DNA of 64,000 nt from Lineus longissimus (taxonomy: Eukaryota > Nemertea > Pilidiophora > Heteronemertea > Lineidae): assembly GCF_910592395.1 (NCBI RefSeq), contig NC_088313.1:5396501-5460500 (forward strand). Reading direction: 5' to 3'. The translations under genes were made by a program, and so were the position numbers. The number at the start of each line of letters is the position of its first letter. The stretch's first letter is position 1. Positions 26,132-40,363 of the stretch are shown piece after piece. The notes beneath the pieces are model-generated. The model was not told where the DNA came from, did no database searches, and saw only the letters and a list, made by a program, of their open reading frames with translations.

Positions 26132-27027
26132 ATTAGAGGCGGCGATGCGTAGGTTACTTATAATATCACTGCGCCTACTATAATGCGTCATATTTTGTGG
26201 TCAGAGGCATTATGTATGCCTACGTCACAGCTTCGTCGCATTACAGATGTGGTTGGGGCGCCCATTACACGACGGAGTCTACGCGTAGACATACAGTTCA
26301 CGCAGGCTCGCACTGAAACAGAAACGGACGCACATTCAAGAACTGCACGCAGACCAACATCGGAAGAAGAGAGTGCCGACTGGACATCAAAGACGCCAAC
26401 GGTTGGCAAGGTGTCTCATCACTAGGAACGCAGCGTGACGTCACGAGCTCTGACGTCACGAGCAGACTACTCCGAGGCTCCCTGACGTCATGAGAGACGC
26501 CAGCGCCATCTCTCGAATCAGGACTGACGTCACTAGCAGCAACTTCCACGCCGGTCTGAACTCAAAAAGCGTCCTAGTATAAACGCTTGGAAGCCAGTAG
26601 GCCTGCGCAGTGTTGGGCGGGGGGGGGGGAGAGAGGGGAGGGATGATTTTCGACGGGCTTTAACCCGCGAATCACCTTTTTGACCGCAACGGTTAATTTG
26701 AGCCCCAAAACCACACAAGCAAGCCAATTTGACTGAAACTTAATCATTTTCATCACTTTAAACACACCTTATTCTCAATATAAGAAGAAGTATATTTGAA
26801 ATGGAAAATAACATTCAACTGGTATGGTGAGACCACCCATTCGTCTCAAACGGAACTATAACCGCGAGCTGATTGGTTAAATACAGGTGCGGGACCTACA
26901 GGCCGGCCCCCTGGCTGCCATTTCCATTTCGCAAAATTCGATGGCCACCACATAAGGTAGCCTACATTTTCATTTTAACAATCGTACAAGGGAAGAAGAA
27001 ACAAAATGATTGGGACATGAAGAGAAA

Positions 27028-27147
27028 AAGTCTACAACACGCGGTATTCCGAGGCGGTCACCCATCCACGTACTAACCACGCTCGACGTTGCTTGGCTTC
27101 GGTGATCGGACGAGAACCGGTGTTTTCAACGTGATATGGTCGTAGAC
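27028..27147 (-). rRNA. 5S rRNA, copy 27
   Basis: Consensus sequence; 1016 bp from copy 26. Confidence 0.97.
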
Positions 27148-28042
27148 ATTAGAGGCGGCGATGCGTAGGTTACTTATAATATCACTGCGCCTACTATAAT
27201 GCGTCATATTTTGTGGTCAGAGGCATTATGTATGCCTACGTCACAGCTTCGTCGCATTACAGATGTGGTTGGGGCGCCCATTACACGACGGAGTCTACGC
27301 GTAGACATACAGTTCACGCAGGCTCGCACTGAAACAGAAACGGACGCACATTCAAGAACTGCACGCAGACCAACATCGGAAGAAGAGAGTGCCGACTGGA
27401 CATCAAAGACGCCAACGGTTGGCAAGGTGTCTCATCACTAGGAACGCAGCGTGACGTCACGAGCTCTGACGTCACGAGCAGACTACTCCGAGGCTCCCTG
27501 ACGTCATGAGAGACGCCAGCGCCATCTCCCGAATCAGGACTGACGTCACTAGCAGCAACTTCCACGCCGGTCTGAACTCAAAAAGCGTCCTAGTATAAAC
27601 GCTTGGAAGCCAGTAGGCCTGCGCAGTGTTGGGCGGGGGGGGGGAGAGAGGGGAGGGATGATTTTCGACGGGCTTTAACCCGCGAATCACCTTTTTGACC
27701 GCAACGGTTAATTTGAGCCCCAAAACCACACAAGCAAGCCAATTTGACTGAAACTTAATCATTTTCATCACTTTAAACACACCTTATTCTCAATATAAGA
27801 AGAAGTATATTTGAAATGGAAAATAACATTCAACTGGTATGGTGAGACCACCCATTCGTCTCAAACGGAACTATAACCGCGAGCTGATTGGTTAAATACA
27901 GGTGCGGGACCTACAGGCCGGCCCCCTGGCTGCCATTTCCATTTCGCAAAATTCGATGGCCACCACATAAGGTAGCCTACATTTTCATTTTAACAATCGT
28001 ACAAGGGAAGAAGAAACAAAATGATTGGGACATGAAGAGAAA

Positions 28043-28162
28043 AAGTCTACAACACGCGGTATTCCGAGGCGGTCACCGATCCACGTACTAACCACGCTCG
28101 ACGTTGCTTGGCTTCGGTGATCGGACGAGAACCGGTGTTTTCAACGTGATATGGTCGTAGAC
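28043..28162 (-). rRNA. 5S rRNA, copy 28 (G85 to C, box C hit)
   Basis: Base 28078 changes position 85 from G to C inside box C (GGATGGG becomes GGATCGG). This is the only copy I see with the internal promoter altered, so it is the likeliest non-functional copy. Spacing from copy 27 is 1015 bp. Confidence 0.95.
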
Positions 28163-29058
28163 ATTAGAGGCGGCGATGCGTAGGTTACTTATAATATCAC
28201 TGCGCCTACTATAATGCGTCATATTTTGTGGTCAGAGGCATTATGTATGCCTACGTCACAGCTTCGTCGCATTACAGATGTGGTTGGGGCGCCCATTACA
28301 CGACGGAGTCTACGCGTAGACATACAGTTCACGCAGGCTCGCACTGAAACAGAAACGGACGCACATTCAAGAACTGCACGCAGACCAACATCGGAAGAAG
28401 AGAGTGCCGACTGGACATCAAAGACGCCAACGGTTGGCAAGGTGTCTCATCACTAGGAACGCAGCGTGACGTCACGAGCTCTGACGTCACGAGCAGACTA
28501 CTCCGAGGCTCCCTGACGTCATGAGAGACGCCAGCGCCATCTCCCGAATCAGGACTGACGTCACTAGCAGCAACTTCCACGCCGGTCTGAACTCAAAAAG
28601 CGTCCTAGTATAAACGCTTGGAAGCCAGTAGGCCTGCGCAGTGTTGGGCGGGGGGGGGGGAGAGAGGGGAGGGATGATTTTCGACGGGCTTTAACCCGCG
28701 AATCACCTTTTTGACCGCAACGGTTAATTTGAGCCCCAAAACCACACAAGCAAGCCAATTTGACTGAAACTTAATCATTTTCATCACTTTAAACACACCT
28801 TATTCTCAATATAAGAAGAAGTATATTTGAAATGGAAAATAACATTCAACTGGTATGGTGAGACCACCCATTCGTCTCAAACGGAACTATAACCGCGAGC
28901 TGATTGGTTAAATACAGGTGCGGGACCTACAGGCCGGCCCCCTGGCTGCCATTTCCATTTCGCAAAATTCGATGGCCACCACATAAGGTAGCCTACATTT
29001 TCATTTTAACAATCGTACAAGGGAAGAAGAAACAAAATGATTGGGACATGAAGAGAAA

Positions 29059-29178
29059 AAGTCTACAACACGCGGTATTCCGAGGCGGTCACCCATCCAC
29101 GTACTAACCACGCTCGACGTTGCTTGGCTTCGGTGATCGGACGAGAACCGGTGTTTTCAACGTGATATGGTCGTAGAC
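29059..29178 (-). rRNA. 5S rRNA, copy 29
   Basis: Consensus sequence; 1016 bp from copy 28. Confidence 0.97.
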
Positions 29179-30075
29179 ATTAGAGGCGGCGATGCGTAGG
29201 TTACTTATAATATCACTGCGCCTACTATAATGCGTCATATTTTGTGGTCAGAGGCATTATGTATGCCTACGTCACAGCTTCGTCGCATTACAGATGTGGT
29301 TGGGGCGCCCATTACACGACGGAGTCTACGCGTAGACATACAGTTCACGCAGGCTCGCACTGAAACAGAAACGGACGCACATTCAAGAACTGCACGCAGA
29401 CCAACATCGGAAGAAGAGAGTGCCGACTGGACATCAAAGACGCCAACGGTTGGCAAGGTGTCTCATCACTAGGAACGCAGCGTGACGTCACGAGCTCTGA
29501 CGTCACGAGCAGACTACTCCGAGGCTCCCTGACGTCATGAGAGACGCCAGCGCCATCTCCCGAATCAGGACTGACGTCACTAGCAGCAACTTCCACGCCG
29601 GTCTGAACTCAAAAAGCGTCCTAGTATAAACGCTTGGAAGCCAGTAGGCCTGCGCAGTGTTGGGCGGGGGGGGGGGGAGAGAGGGGAGGGATGATTTTCG
29701 ACGGGCTTTAACCCGCGAATCACCTTTTTGACCGCAACGGTTAATTTGAGCCCCAAAACCACACAAGCAAGCCAATTTGACTGAAACTTAATCATTTTCA
29801 TCACTTTAAACACACCTTATTCTCAATATAAGAAGAAGTATATTTGAAATGGAAAATAACATTCAACTGGTATGGTGAGACCACCCATTCGTCTCAAACG
29901 GAACTATAACCGCGAGCTGATTGGTTAAATACAGGTGCGGGACCTACAGGCCGGCCCCCTGGCTGCCATTTCCATTTCGCAAAATTCGATGGCCACCACA
30001 TAAGGTAGCCTACATTTTCATTTTAACAATCGTACAAGGGAAGAAGAAACAAAATGATTGGGACATGAAGAGAAA

Positions 30076-30195
30076 AAGTCTACAACACGCGGTATTCCGA
30101 GGCGGTCACCCATCCACGTACTAACCACGCTCGACGTTGCTTGGCTTCGGTGATCGGACGAGAACCGGTGTTTTCAACGTGATATGGTCGTAGAC
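30076..30195 (-). rRNA. 5S rRNA, copy 30
   Basis: Consensus sequence; 1017 bp from copy 29. Confidence 0.97.
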
Positions 30196-31090
30196 ATTAG
30201 AGGCGGCGATGCGTAGGTTACTTATAATATCACTGCGCCTACTATAATGCGTCATATTTTGTGGTCAGAGGCATTATGTATGCCTACGTCACAGCTTCGT
30301 CGCATTACAGATGTGGTTGGGGCGCCCATTACACGACGGAGTCTACGCGTAGACATACAGTTCACGCAGGCTCGCACTGAAACAGAAACGGACGCACATT
30401 CAAGAACTGCACGCAGACCAACATCGGAAGAAGAGAGTGCCGACTGGACATCAAAGACGCCAACGGTTGGCAAGGTGTCTCATCACTAGGAACGCAGCGT
30501 GACGTCACGAGCTCTGACGTCACGAGCAGACTACTCCGAGGCTCCCTGACGTCATGAGAGACGCCAGCGCCATCTCCCGAATCAGGACTGACGTCACTAG
30601 CAGCAACTTCCACGCCGGTCTGAACTCAAAAAGCGTCCTAGTATAAACGCTTGGAAGCCAGTAGGCCTGCGCAGTGTTGGGCGGGGGGGGGGAGAGAGGG
30701 GAGGGATGATTTTCGACGGGCTTTAACCCGCGAATCACCTTTTTGACCGCAACGGTTAATTTGAGCCCCAAAACCACACAAGCAAGCCAATTTGACTGAA
30801 ACTTAATCATTTTCATCACTTTAAACACACCTTATTCTCAATATAAGAAGAAGTATATTTGAAATGGAAAATAACATTCAACTGGTATGGTGAGACCACC
30901 CATTCGTCTCAAACGGAACTATAACCGCGAGCTGATTGGTTAAATACAGGTGCGGGACCTACAGGCCGGCCCCCTGGCTGCCATTTCCATTTCGCAAAAT
31001 TCGATGGCCACCACATAAGGTAGCCTACATTTTCATTTTAACAATCGTACAAGGGAAGAAGAAACAAAATGATTGGGACATGAAGAGAAA

Positions 31091-31210
31091 AAGTCTACAA
31101 CACGCGGTATTCCGAGGCGGTCACCCATCCACGTACTAACCACGCTCGACGTTGCTTGGCTTCGGTGATCGGACGAGAACCGGTGTTTTCAACGTGATAT
31201 GGTCGTAGAC
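31091..31210 (-). rRNA. 5S rRNA, copy 31
   Basis: Consensus sequence; 1015 bp from copy 30. Confidence 0.97.
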
Positions 31211-32106
31211 ATTAGAGGCGGCGATGCGTAGGTTACTTATAATATCACTGCGCCTACTATAATGCGTCATATTTTGTGGTCAGAGGCATTATGTATGCCT
31301 ACGTCACAGCTTCGTCGCATTACAGATGTGGTTGGGGCGCCCATTACACGACGGAGTCTACGCGTAGACATACAGTTCACGCAGGCTCGCACTGAAACAG
31401 AAACGGACGCACATTCAAGAACTGCACGCAGACCAACATCGGAAGAAGAGAGTGCCGACTGGACATCAAAGACGCCAACGGTTGGCAAGGTGTCTCATCA
31501 CTAGGAACGCAGCGTGACGTCACGAGCTCTGACGTCACGAGCAGACTACTCCGAGGCTCCCTGACGTCATGAGAGACGCCAGCGCCATCTCCCGAATCAG
31601 GACTGACGTCACTAGCAGCAACTTCCACGCCGGTCTGAACTCAAAAAGCGTCCTAGTATAAACGCTTGGAAGCCAGTAGGCCTGCGCAGTGTTGGGCGGG
31701 GGGGGGGGAGAGAGGGGAGGGATGATTTTCGACGGGCTTTAACCCGCGAATCACCTTTTTGACCGCAACGGTTAATTTGAGCCCCAAAACCACACAAGCA
31801 AGCCAATTTGACTGAAACTTAATCATTTTCATCACTTTAAACACACCTTATTCTCAATATAAGAAGAAGTATATTTGAAATGGAAAATAACATTCAACTG
31901 GTATGGTGAGACCACCCATTCGTCTCAAACGGAACTATAACCGCGAGCTGATTGGTTAAATACAGGTGCGGGACCTACAGGCCGGCCCCCTGGCTGCCAT
32001 TTCCATTTCGCAAAATTCGATGGCCACCACATAAGGTAGCCTACATTTTCATTTTAACAATCGTACAAGGGAAGAAGAAACAAAATGATTGGGACATGAA
32101 GAGAAA

Positions 32107-32226
32107 AAGTCTACAACACGCGGTATTCCGAGGCGGTCACCCATCCACGTACTAACCACGCTCGACGTTGCTTGGCTTCGGTGATCGGACGAGAACCGGT
32201 GTTTTCAACGTGATATGGTCGTAGAC
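32107..32226 (-). rRNA. 5S rRNA, copy 32
   Basis: Consensus sequence; 1016 bp from copy 31. Confidence 0.97.
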
Positions 32227-33125
32227 ATTAGAGGCGGCGATGCGTAGGTTACTTATAATATCACTGCGCCTACTATAATGCGTCATATTTTGTGGTCAGA
32301 GGCATTATGTATGCCTACGTCACAGCTTCGTCGCATTACAGATGTGGTTGGGGCGCCCATTACACGACGGAGTCTACGCGTAGACATACAGTTCACGCAG
32401 GCTCGCACTGAAACAGAAACGGACGCACATTCAAGAACTGCACGCAGACCAACATCGGAAGAAGAGAGTGCCGACTGGACATCAAAGACGCCAACGGTTG
32501 GCAAGGTGTCTCATCACTAGGAACGCAGCGTGACGTCACGAGCTCTGACGTCACGAGCAGACTACTCCGAGGCTCCCTGACGTCATGAGAGACGCCAGCG
32601 CCATCTCCCGAATCAGGACTGACGTCACTAGCAGCAACTTCCACGCCGGTCTGAACTCAAAAAGCGTCCTAGTATAAACGCTTGGAAGCCAGTAGGCCTG
32701 CGCAGTGTTGGGCGGGGGGGGGGGGGGAGAGAGGGGAGGGATGATTTTCGACGGGCTTTAACCCGCGAATCACCTTTTTGACCGCAACGGTTAATTTGAG
32801 CCCCAAAACCACACAAGCAAGCCAATTTGACTGAAACTTAATCATTTTCATCACTTTAAACACACCTTATTCTTAATATAAGAAGAAGTATATTTGAAAT
32901 GGAAAATAACATTCAACTGGTATGGTGAGACCACCCATTCGTCTCAAACGGAACTATAACCGCGAGCTGATTGGTTAAATACAGGTGCGGGACCTACAGG
33001 CCGGCCCCCTGGCTGCCATTTCCATTTCGCAAAATTCGATGGCCACCACATAAGGTAGCCTACATTTTCATTTTAACAATCGTACAAGGGAAGAAGAAAC
33101 AAAATGATTGGGACATGAAGAGAAA

Positions 33126-33245
33126 AAGTCTACAACACGCGGTATTCCGAGGCGGTCACCCATCCACGTACTAACCACGCTCGACGTTGCTTGGCTTCGG
33201 TGATCGGACGAGAACCGGTGTTTTCAACGTGATATGGTCGTAGAC
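33126..33245 (-). rRNA. 5S rRNA, copy 33
   Basis: Consensus sequence; 1019 bp from copy 32. Confidence 0.97.
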
Positions 33246-34143
33246 ATTAGAGGCGGCGATGCGTAGGTTACTTATAATATCACTGCGCCTACTATAATGC
33301 GTCATATTTTGTGGTCAGAGGCATTATGTATGCCTACGTCACAGCTTCGTCGCATTACAGATGTGGTTGGGGCGCCCATTACACGACGGAGTCTACGCGT
33401 AGACATACAGTTCACGCAGGCTCGCACTGAAACAGAAACGGACGCACATTCAAGAACTGCACGCAGACCAACATCGGAAGAAGAGAGTGCCGACTGGACA
33501 TCAAAGACGCCAACGGTTGGCAAGGTGTCTCATCACTAGGAACGCAGCGTGACGTCACGAGCTCTGACGTCACGAGCAGACTACTCCGAGGCTCCCTGAC
33601 GTCATGAGAGACGCCAGCGCCATCTCTCGAATCAGGACTGACGTCACTAGCAGCAACTTCCACGCCGGTCTGAACTCAAAAAGCGTCCTAGTATAAACGC
33701 TTGGAAGCCAGTAGGCCTGCGCAGTGTTGGGCGGGGGGGGGGGGGAGAGAGGGGAGGGATGATTTTCGACGGGCTTTAACCCGCGAATCACCTTTTTGAC
33801 CGCAACGGTTAATTTGAGCCCCAAAACCACACAAGCAAGCCAATTTGACTGAAACTTAATCATTTTCATCACTTTAAACACACCTTATTCTCAATATAAG
33901 AAGAAGTATATTTGAAATGGAAAATAACATTCAACTGGTATGGTGAGACCACCCATTCGTCTCAAACGGAACTATAACCGCGAGCTGATTGGTTAAATAC
34001 AGGTGCGGGACCTACAGGCCGGCCCCCTGGCTGCCATTTCCATTTCGCAAAATTCGATGGCCACCACATAAGGTAGCCTACATTTTCATTTTAACAATCG
34101 TACAAGGGAAGAAGAAACAAAATGATTGGGACATGAAGAGAAA

Positions 34144-34263
34144 AAGTCTACAACACGCGGTATTCCGAGGCGGTCACCCATCCACGTACTAACCACGCTC
34201 GACGTTGCTTGGCTTCGGTGATCGGACGAGAACCGGTGTTTTCAACGTGATATGGTCGTAGAC
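34144..34263 (-). rRNA. 5S rRNA, copy 34
   Basis: Consensus sequence; 1018 bp from copy 33. Its upstream spacer has a T-to-C change near 34357. Confidence 0.97.
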
Positions 34264-35158
34264 ATTAGAGGCGGCGATGCGTAGGTTACTTATAATATCA
34301 CTGCGCCTACTATAATGCGTCATATTTTGTGGTCAGAGGCATTATGTATGCCTACGCCACAGCTTCGTCGCATTACAGATGTGGTTGGGGCGCCCATTAC
34401 ACGACGGAGTCTACGCGTAGACATACAGTTCACGCAGGCTCGCACTGAAACAGAAACGGACGCACATTCAAGAACTGCACGCAGACCAACATCGGAAGAA
34501 GAGAGTGCCGACTGGACATCAAAGACGCCAACGGTTGGCAAGGTGTCTCATCACTAGGAACGCAGCGTGACGTCACGAGCTCTGACGTCACGAGCAGACT
34601 ACTCCGAGGCTCCCTGACGTCATGAGAGACGCCAGCGCCATCTCCCGAATCAGGACTGACGTCACTAGCAGCAACTTCCACGCCGGTCTGAACTCAAAAA
34701 GCGTCCTAGTATAAACGCTTGGAAGCCAGTAGGCCTGCGCAGTGTTGGGCGGGGGGGGGGAGAGAGGGGAGGGATGATTTTCGACGGGCTTTAACCCGCG
34801 AATCACCTTTTTGACCGCAACGGTTAATTTGAGCCCCAAAACCACACAAGCAAGCCAATTTGACTGAAACTTAATCATTTTCATCACTTTAAACACACCT
34901 TATTCTCAATATAAGAAGAAGTATATTTGAAATGGAAAATAACATTCAACTGGTATGGTGAGACCACCCATTCGTCTCAAACGGAACTATAACCGCGAGC
35001 TGATTGGTTAAATACAGGTGCGGGACCTACAGGCCGGCCCCCTGGCTGCCATTTCCATTTCGCAAAATTCGATGGCCACCACATAAGGTAGCCTACATTT
35101 TCATTTTAACAATCGTACAAGGGAAGAAGAAACAAAATGATTGGGACATGAAGAGAAA

Positions 35159-35278
35159 AAGTCTACAACACGCGGTATTCCGAGGCGGTCACCCATCCAC
35201 GTACTAACCACGCTCGACGTTGCTTGGCTTCGGTGATCGGACGAGAACCGGTGTTTTCAACGTGATATGGTCGTAGAC
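35159..35278 (-). rRNA. 5S rRNA, copy 35
   Basis: Consensus sequence; 1015 bp from copy 34. Confidence 0.97.
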
Positions 35279-36174
35279 ATTAGAGGCGGCGATGCGTAGG
35301 TTACTTATAATATCACTGCGCCTACTATAATGCGTCATATTTTGTGGTCAGAGGCATTATGTATGCCTACGTCACAGCTTCGTCGCATTACAGATGTGGT
35401 TGGGGCGCCCATTACACGACGGAGTCTACGCGTAGACATACAGTTCACGCAGGCTCGCACTGAAACAGAAACGGACGCACATTCAAGAACTGCACGCAGA
35501 CCAACATCGGAAGAAGAGAGTGCCGACTGGACATCAAAGACGCCAACGGTTGGCAAGGTGTCTCATCACTAGGAACGCAGCGTGACGTCACGAGCTCTGA
35601 CGTCACGAGCAGACTACTCCGAGGCTCCCTGACGTCATGAGAGACGCCAGCGCCATCTCCCGAATCAGGACTGACGTCACTAGCAGCAACTTCCACGCCG
35701 GTCTGAACTCAAAAAGCGTCCTAGTATAAACGCTTGGAAGCCAGTAGGCCTGCGCAGTGTTGGGCGGGGGGGGGGGAGAGAGGGGAGGGATGATTTTCGA
35801 CGGGCTTTAACCCGCGAATCACCTTTTTGACCGCAACGGTTAATTTGAGCCCCAAAACCACACAAGCAAGCCAATTTGACTGAAACTTAATCATTTTCAT
35901 CACTTTAAACACACCTTATTCTCAATATAAGAAGAAGTATATTTGAAATGGAAAATAACATTCAACTGGTATGGTGAGACCACCCATTCGTCTCAAACGG
36001 AACTATAACCGCGAGCTGATTGGTTAAATACAGGTGCGGGACCTACAGGCCGGCCCCCTGGCTGCCATTTCCATTTCGCAAAATTCGATGGCCACCACAT
36101 AAGGTAGCCTACATTTTCATTTTAACAATCGTACAAGGGAAGAAGAAACAAAATGATTGGGACATGAAGAGAAA

Positions 36175-36294
36175 AAGTCTACAACACGCGGTATTCCGAG
36201 GCGGTCACCCATCCACGTACTAACCACGCTCGACGTTGCTTGGCTTCGGTGATCGGACGAGAACCGGTGTTTTCAACGTGATATGGTCGTAGAC
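36175..36294 (-). rRNA. 5S rRNA, copy 36
   Basis: Consensus sequence; 1016 bp from copy 35. Confidence 0.97.
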
Positions 36295-37193
36295 ATTAGA
36301 GGCGGCGATGCGTAGGTTACTTATAATATCACTGCGCCTACTATAATGCGTCATATTTTGTGGTCAGAGGCATTATGTATGCCTACGTCACAGCTTCGTC
36401 GCATTACAGATGTGGTTGGGGCGCCCATTACACGACGGAGTCTACGCGTAGACATACAGTTCACGCAGGCTCGCACTGAAACAGAAACGGACGCACATTC
36501 AAGAACTGCACGCAGACCAACATCGGAAGAAGAGAGTGCCGACTGGACATCAAAGACGCCAACGGTTGGCAAGGTGTCTCATCACTAGGAACGCAGCGTG
36601 ACGTCACGAGCTCTGACGTCACGAGCAGACTACTCCGAGGCTCCCTGACGTCATGAGAGACGCCAGCGCCATCTCCCGAATCAGGACTGACGTCACTAGC
36701 AGCAACTTCCACGCCGGTCTGAACTCAAAAAGCGTCCTAGTATAAACGCTTGGAAGCCAGTAGGCCTGCGCAGTGTTGGGCGGGGGGGGGGGGGGAGAGA
36801 GGGGAGGGATGATTTTCGACGGGCTTTAACCCGCGAATCACCTTTTTGACCGCAACGGTTAATTTGAGCCCCAAAACCACACAAGCAAGCCAATTTGACT
36901 GAAACTTAATCATTTTCATCACTTTAAACACACCTTATTCTCAATATAAGAAGAAGTATATTTGAAATGGAAAATAACATTCAACTGGTATGGTGAGACC
37001 ACCCATTCGTCTCAAACGGAACTATAACCGCGAGCTGATTGGTTAAATACAGGTGCGGGACCTACAGGCCGGCCCCCTGGCTGCCATTTCCATTTCGCAA
37101 AATTCGATGGCCACCACATAAGGTAGCCTACATTTTCATTTTAACAATCGTACAAGGGAAGAAGAAACAAAATGATTGGGACATGAAGAGAAA

Positions 37194-37313
37194 AAGTCTA
37201 CAACACGCGGTATTCCGAGGCGGTCACCCATCCACGTACTAACCACGCTCGACGTTGCTTGGCTTCGGTGATCGGACGAGAACCGGTGTTTTCAACGTGA
37301 TATGGTCGTAGAC
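37194..37313 (-). rRNA. 5S rRNA, copy 37
   Basis: Consensus sequence; 1019 bp from copy 36. Confidence 0.97.
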
Positions 37314-38211
37314 ATTAGAGGCGGCGATGCGTAGGTTACTTATAATATCACTGCGCCTACTATAATGCGTCATATTTTGTGGTCAGAGGCATTATGTATG
37401 CCTACGTCACAGCTTCGTCGCATTACAGATGTGGTTGGGGCGCCCATTACACGACGGAGTCTACGCGTAGACATACAGTTCACGCAGGCTCGCACTGAAA
37501 CAGAAACGGACGCACATTCAAGAACTGCACGCAGACCAACATCGGAAGAAGAGAGTGCCGACTGGACATCAAAGACGCCAACGGTTGGCAAGGTGTCTCA
37601 TCACTAGGAACGCAGCGTGACGTCACGAGCTCTGACGTCACGAGCAGACTACTCCGAGGCTCCCTGACGTCATGAGAGACGCCAGCGCCATCTCCCGAAT
37701 CAGGACTGACGTCACTAGCAGCAACTTCCACGCCGGTCTGAACTCAAAAAGCGTCCTAGTATAAACGCTTGGAAGCCAGTAGGCCTGCGCAGTGTTGGGC
37801 GGGGGGGGGGGGGAGAGAGGGGAGGGATGATTTTCGACGGGCTTTAACCCGCGAATCACCTTTTTGACCGCAACGGTTAATTTGAGCCCCAAAACCACAC
37901 AAGCAAGCCAATTTGACTGAAACTTAATCATTTTCATCACTTTAAACACACCTTATTCTCAATATAAGAAGAAGTATATTTGAAATGGAAAATAACATTC
38001 AACTGGTATGGTGAGACCACCCATTCGTCTCAAACGGAACTATAACCGCGAGCTGATTGGTTAAATACAGGTGCGGGACCTACAGGCCGGCCCCCTGGCT
38101 GCCATTTCCATTTCGCAAAATTCGATGGCCACCACATAAGGTAGCCTACATTTTCATTTTAACAATCGTACAAGGGAAGAAGAAACAAAATGATTGAGAC
38201 ATGAAGAGAAA

Positions 38212-38331
38212 AAGTCTACAACACGCGGTATTCCGAGGCGGTCACCCATCCACGTACTAACCACGCTCGACGTTGCTTGGCTTCGGTGATCGGACGAGAA
38301 CCGGTGTTTTCAACGTGATATGGTCGTAGAC
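38212..38331 (-). rRNA. 5S rRNA, copy 38
   Basis: Consensus sequence; 1018 bp from copy 37. A G-to-A change at 38197, just past the terminator, is shared with copy 40 but not copy 39. Confidence 0.97.
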
Positions 38332-39226
38332 ATTAGAGGCGGCGATGCGTAGGTTACTTATAATATCACTGCGCCTACTATAATGCGTCATATTTTGTGG
38401 TCAGAGGCATTATGTATGCCTACGTCACAGCTTCGTCGCATTACAGATGTGGTTGGGGCGCCCATTACACGACGGAGTCTACGCGTAGACATACAGTTCA
38501 CGCAGGCTCGCACTGAAACAGAAACGGACGCACATTCAAGAACTGCACGCAGACCAACATCGGAAGAAGAGAGTGCCGACTGGACATCAAAGACGCCAAC
38601 GGTTGGCAAGGTGTCTCATCACTAGGAACGCAGCGTGACGTCACGAGCTCTGACGTCACGAGCAGACTACTCCGAGGCTCCCTGACGTCATGAGAGACGC
38701 CAGCGCCATCTCCCGAATCAGGACTGACGTCACTAGCAGCAACTTCCACGCCGGTCTGAACTCAAAAAGCGTCCTAGTATAAACGCTTGGAAGCCAGTAG
38801 GCCTGCGCAGTGTTGGGCGGGGGGGGGGAGAGAGGGGAGGGATGATTTTCGACGGGCTTTAACCCGCGAATCACCTTTTTGACCGCAACGGTTAATTTGA
38901 GCCCCAAAACCACACAAGCAAGCCAATTTGACTGAAACTTAATCATTTTCATCACTTTAAACACACCTTATTCTCAATATAAGAAGAAGTATATTTGAAA
39001 TGGAAAATAACATTCAACTGGTATGGTGAGACCACCCATTCGTCTCAAACGGAACTATAACCGCGAGCTGATTGGTTAAATACAGGTGCGGGACCTACAG
39101 GCCGGCCCCCTGGCTGCCATTTCCATTTCGCAAAATTCGATGGCCACCACATAAGGTAGCCTACATTTTCATTTTAACAATCGTACAAGGGAAGAAGAAA
39201 CAAAATGATTGGGACATGAAGAGAAA

Positions 39227-39346
39227 AAGTCTACAACACGCGGTATTCCGAGGCGGTCACCCATCCACGTACTAACCACGCTCGACGTTGCTTGGCTTCG
39301 GTGATCGGACGAGAACCGGTGTTTTCAACGTGATATGGTCGTAGAC
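39227..39346 (-). rRNA. 5S rRNA, copy 39
   Basis: Consensus sequence; 1015 bp from copy 38. Confidence 0.97.
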
Positions 39347-40243
39347 ATTAGAGGCGGCGATGCGTAGGTTACTTATAATATCACTGCGCCTACTATAATG
39401 CGTCATATTTTGTGGTCAGAGGCATTATGTATGCCTACGTCACAGCTTCGTCGCATTACAGATGTGGTTGGGGCGCCCATTACACGACGGAGTCTACGCG
39501 TAGACATACAGTTCACGCAGGCTCGCACTGAAACAGAAACGGACGCACATTCAAGAACTGCACGCAGACCAACATCGGAAGAAGAGAGTGCCGACTGGAC
39601 ATCAAAGACGCCAACGGTTGGCAAGGTGTCTCATCACTAGGAACGCAGCGTGACGTCACGAGCTCTGACGTCACGAGCAGACTACTCCGAGGCTCCCTGA
39701 CGTCATGAGAGACGCCAGCGCCATCTCCCGAATCAGGACTGACGTCACTAGCAGCAACTTCCACGCCGGTCTGAACTCAAAAAGCGTCCTAGTATAAACG
39801 CTTGGAAGCCAGTAGGCCTGCGCAGTGTTGGGCGGGGGGGGGGGGAGAGAGGGGAGGGATGATTTTCGACGGGCTTTAACCCGCGAATCACCTTTTTGAC
39901 CGCAACGGTTAATTTGAGCCCCAAAACCACACAAGCAAGCCAATTTGACTGAAACTTAATCATTTTCATCACTTTAAACACACCTTATTCTCAATATAAG
40001 AAGAAGTATATTTGAAATGGAAAATAACATTCAACTGGTATGGTGAGACCACCCATTCGTCTCAAACGGAACTATAACCGCGAGCTGATTGGTTAAATAC
40101 AGGTGCGGGACCTACAGGCCGGCCCCCTGGCTGCCATTTCCATTTCGCAAAATTCGATGGCCACCACATAAGGTAGCCTACATTTTCATTTTAACAATCG
40201 TACAAGGGAAGAAGAAACAAAATGATTGAGACATGAAGAGAAA

Positions 40244-40363
40244 AAGTCTACAACACGCGGTATTCCGAGGCGGTCACCCATCCACGTACTAACCACGCTC
40301 GACGTTGCTTGGCTTCGGTGATCGGACGAGAACCGGTGTTTTCAACGTGATATGGTCGTAGAC
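40244..40363 (-). rRNA. 5S rRNA, copy 40
   Basis: Consensus sequence; 1017 bp from copy 39. Shares the downstream G-to-A change (40229) with copy 38. Confidence 0.97.
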
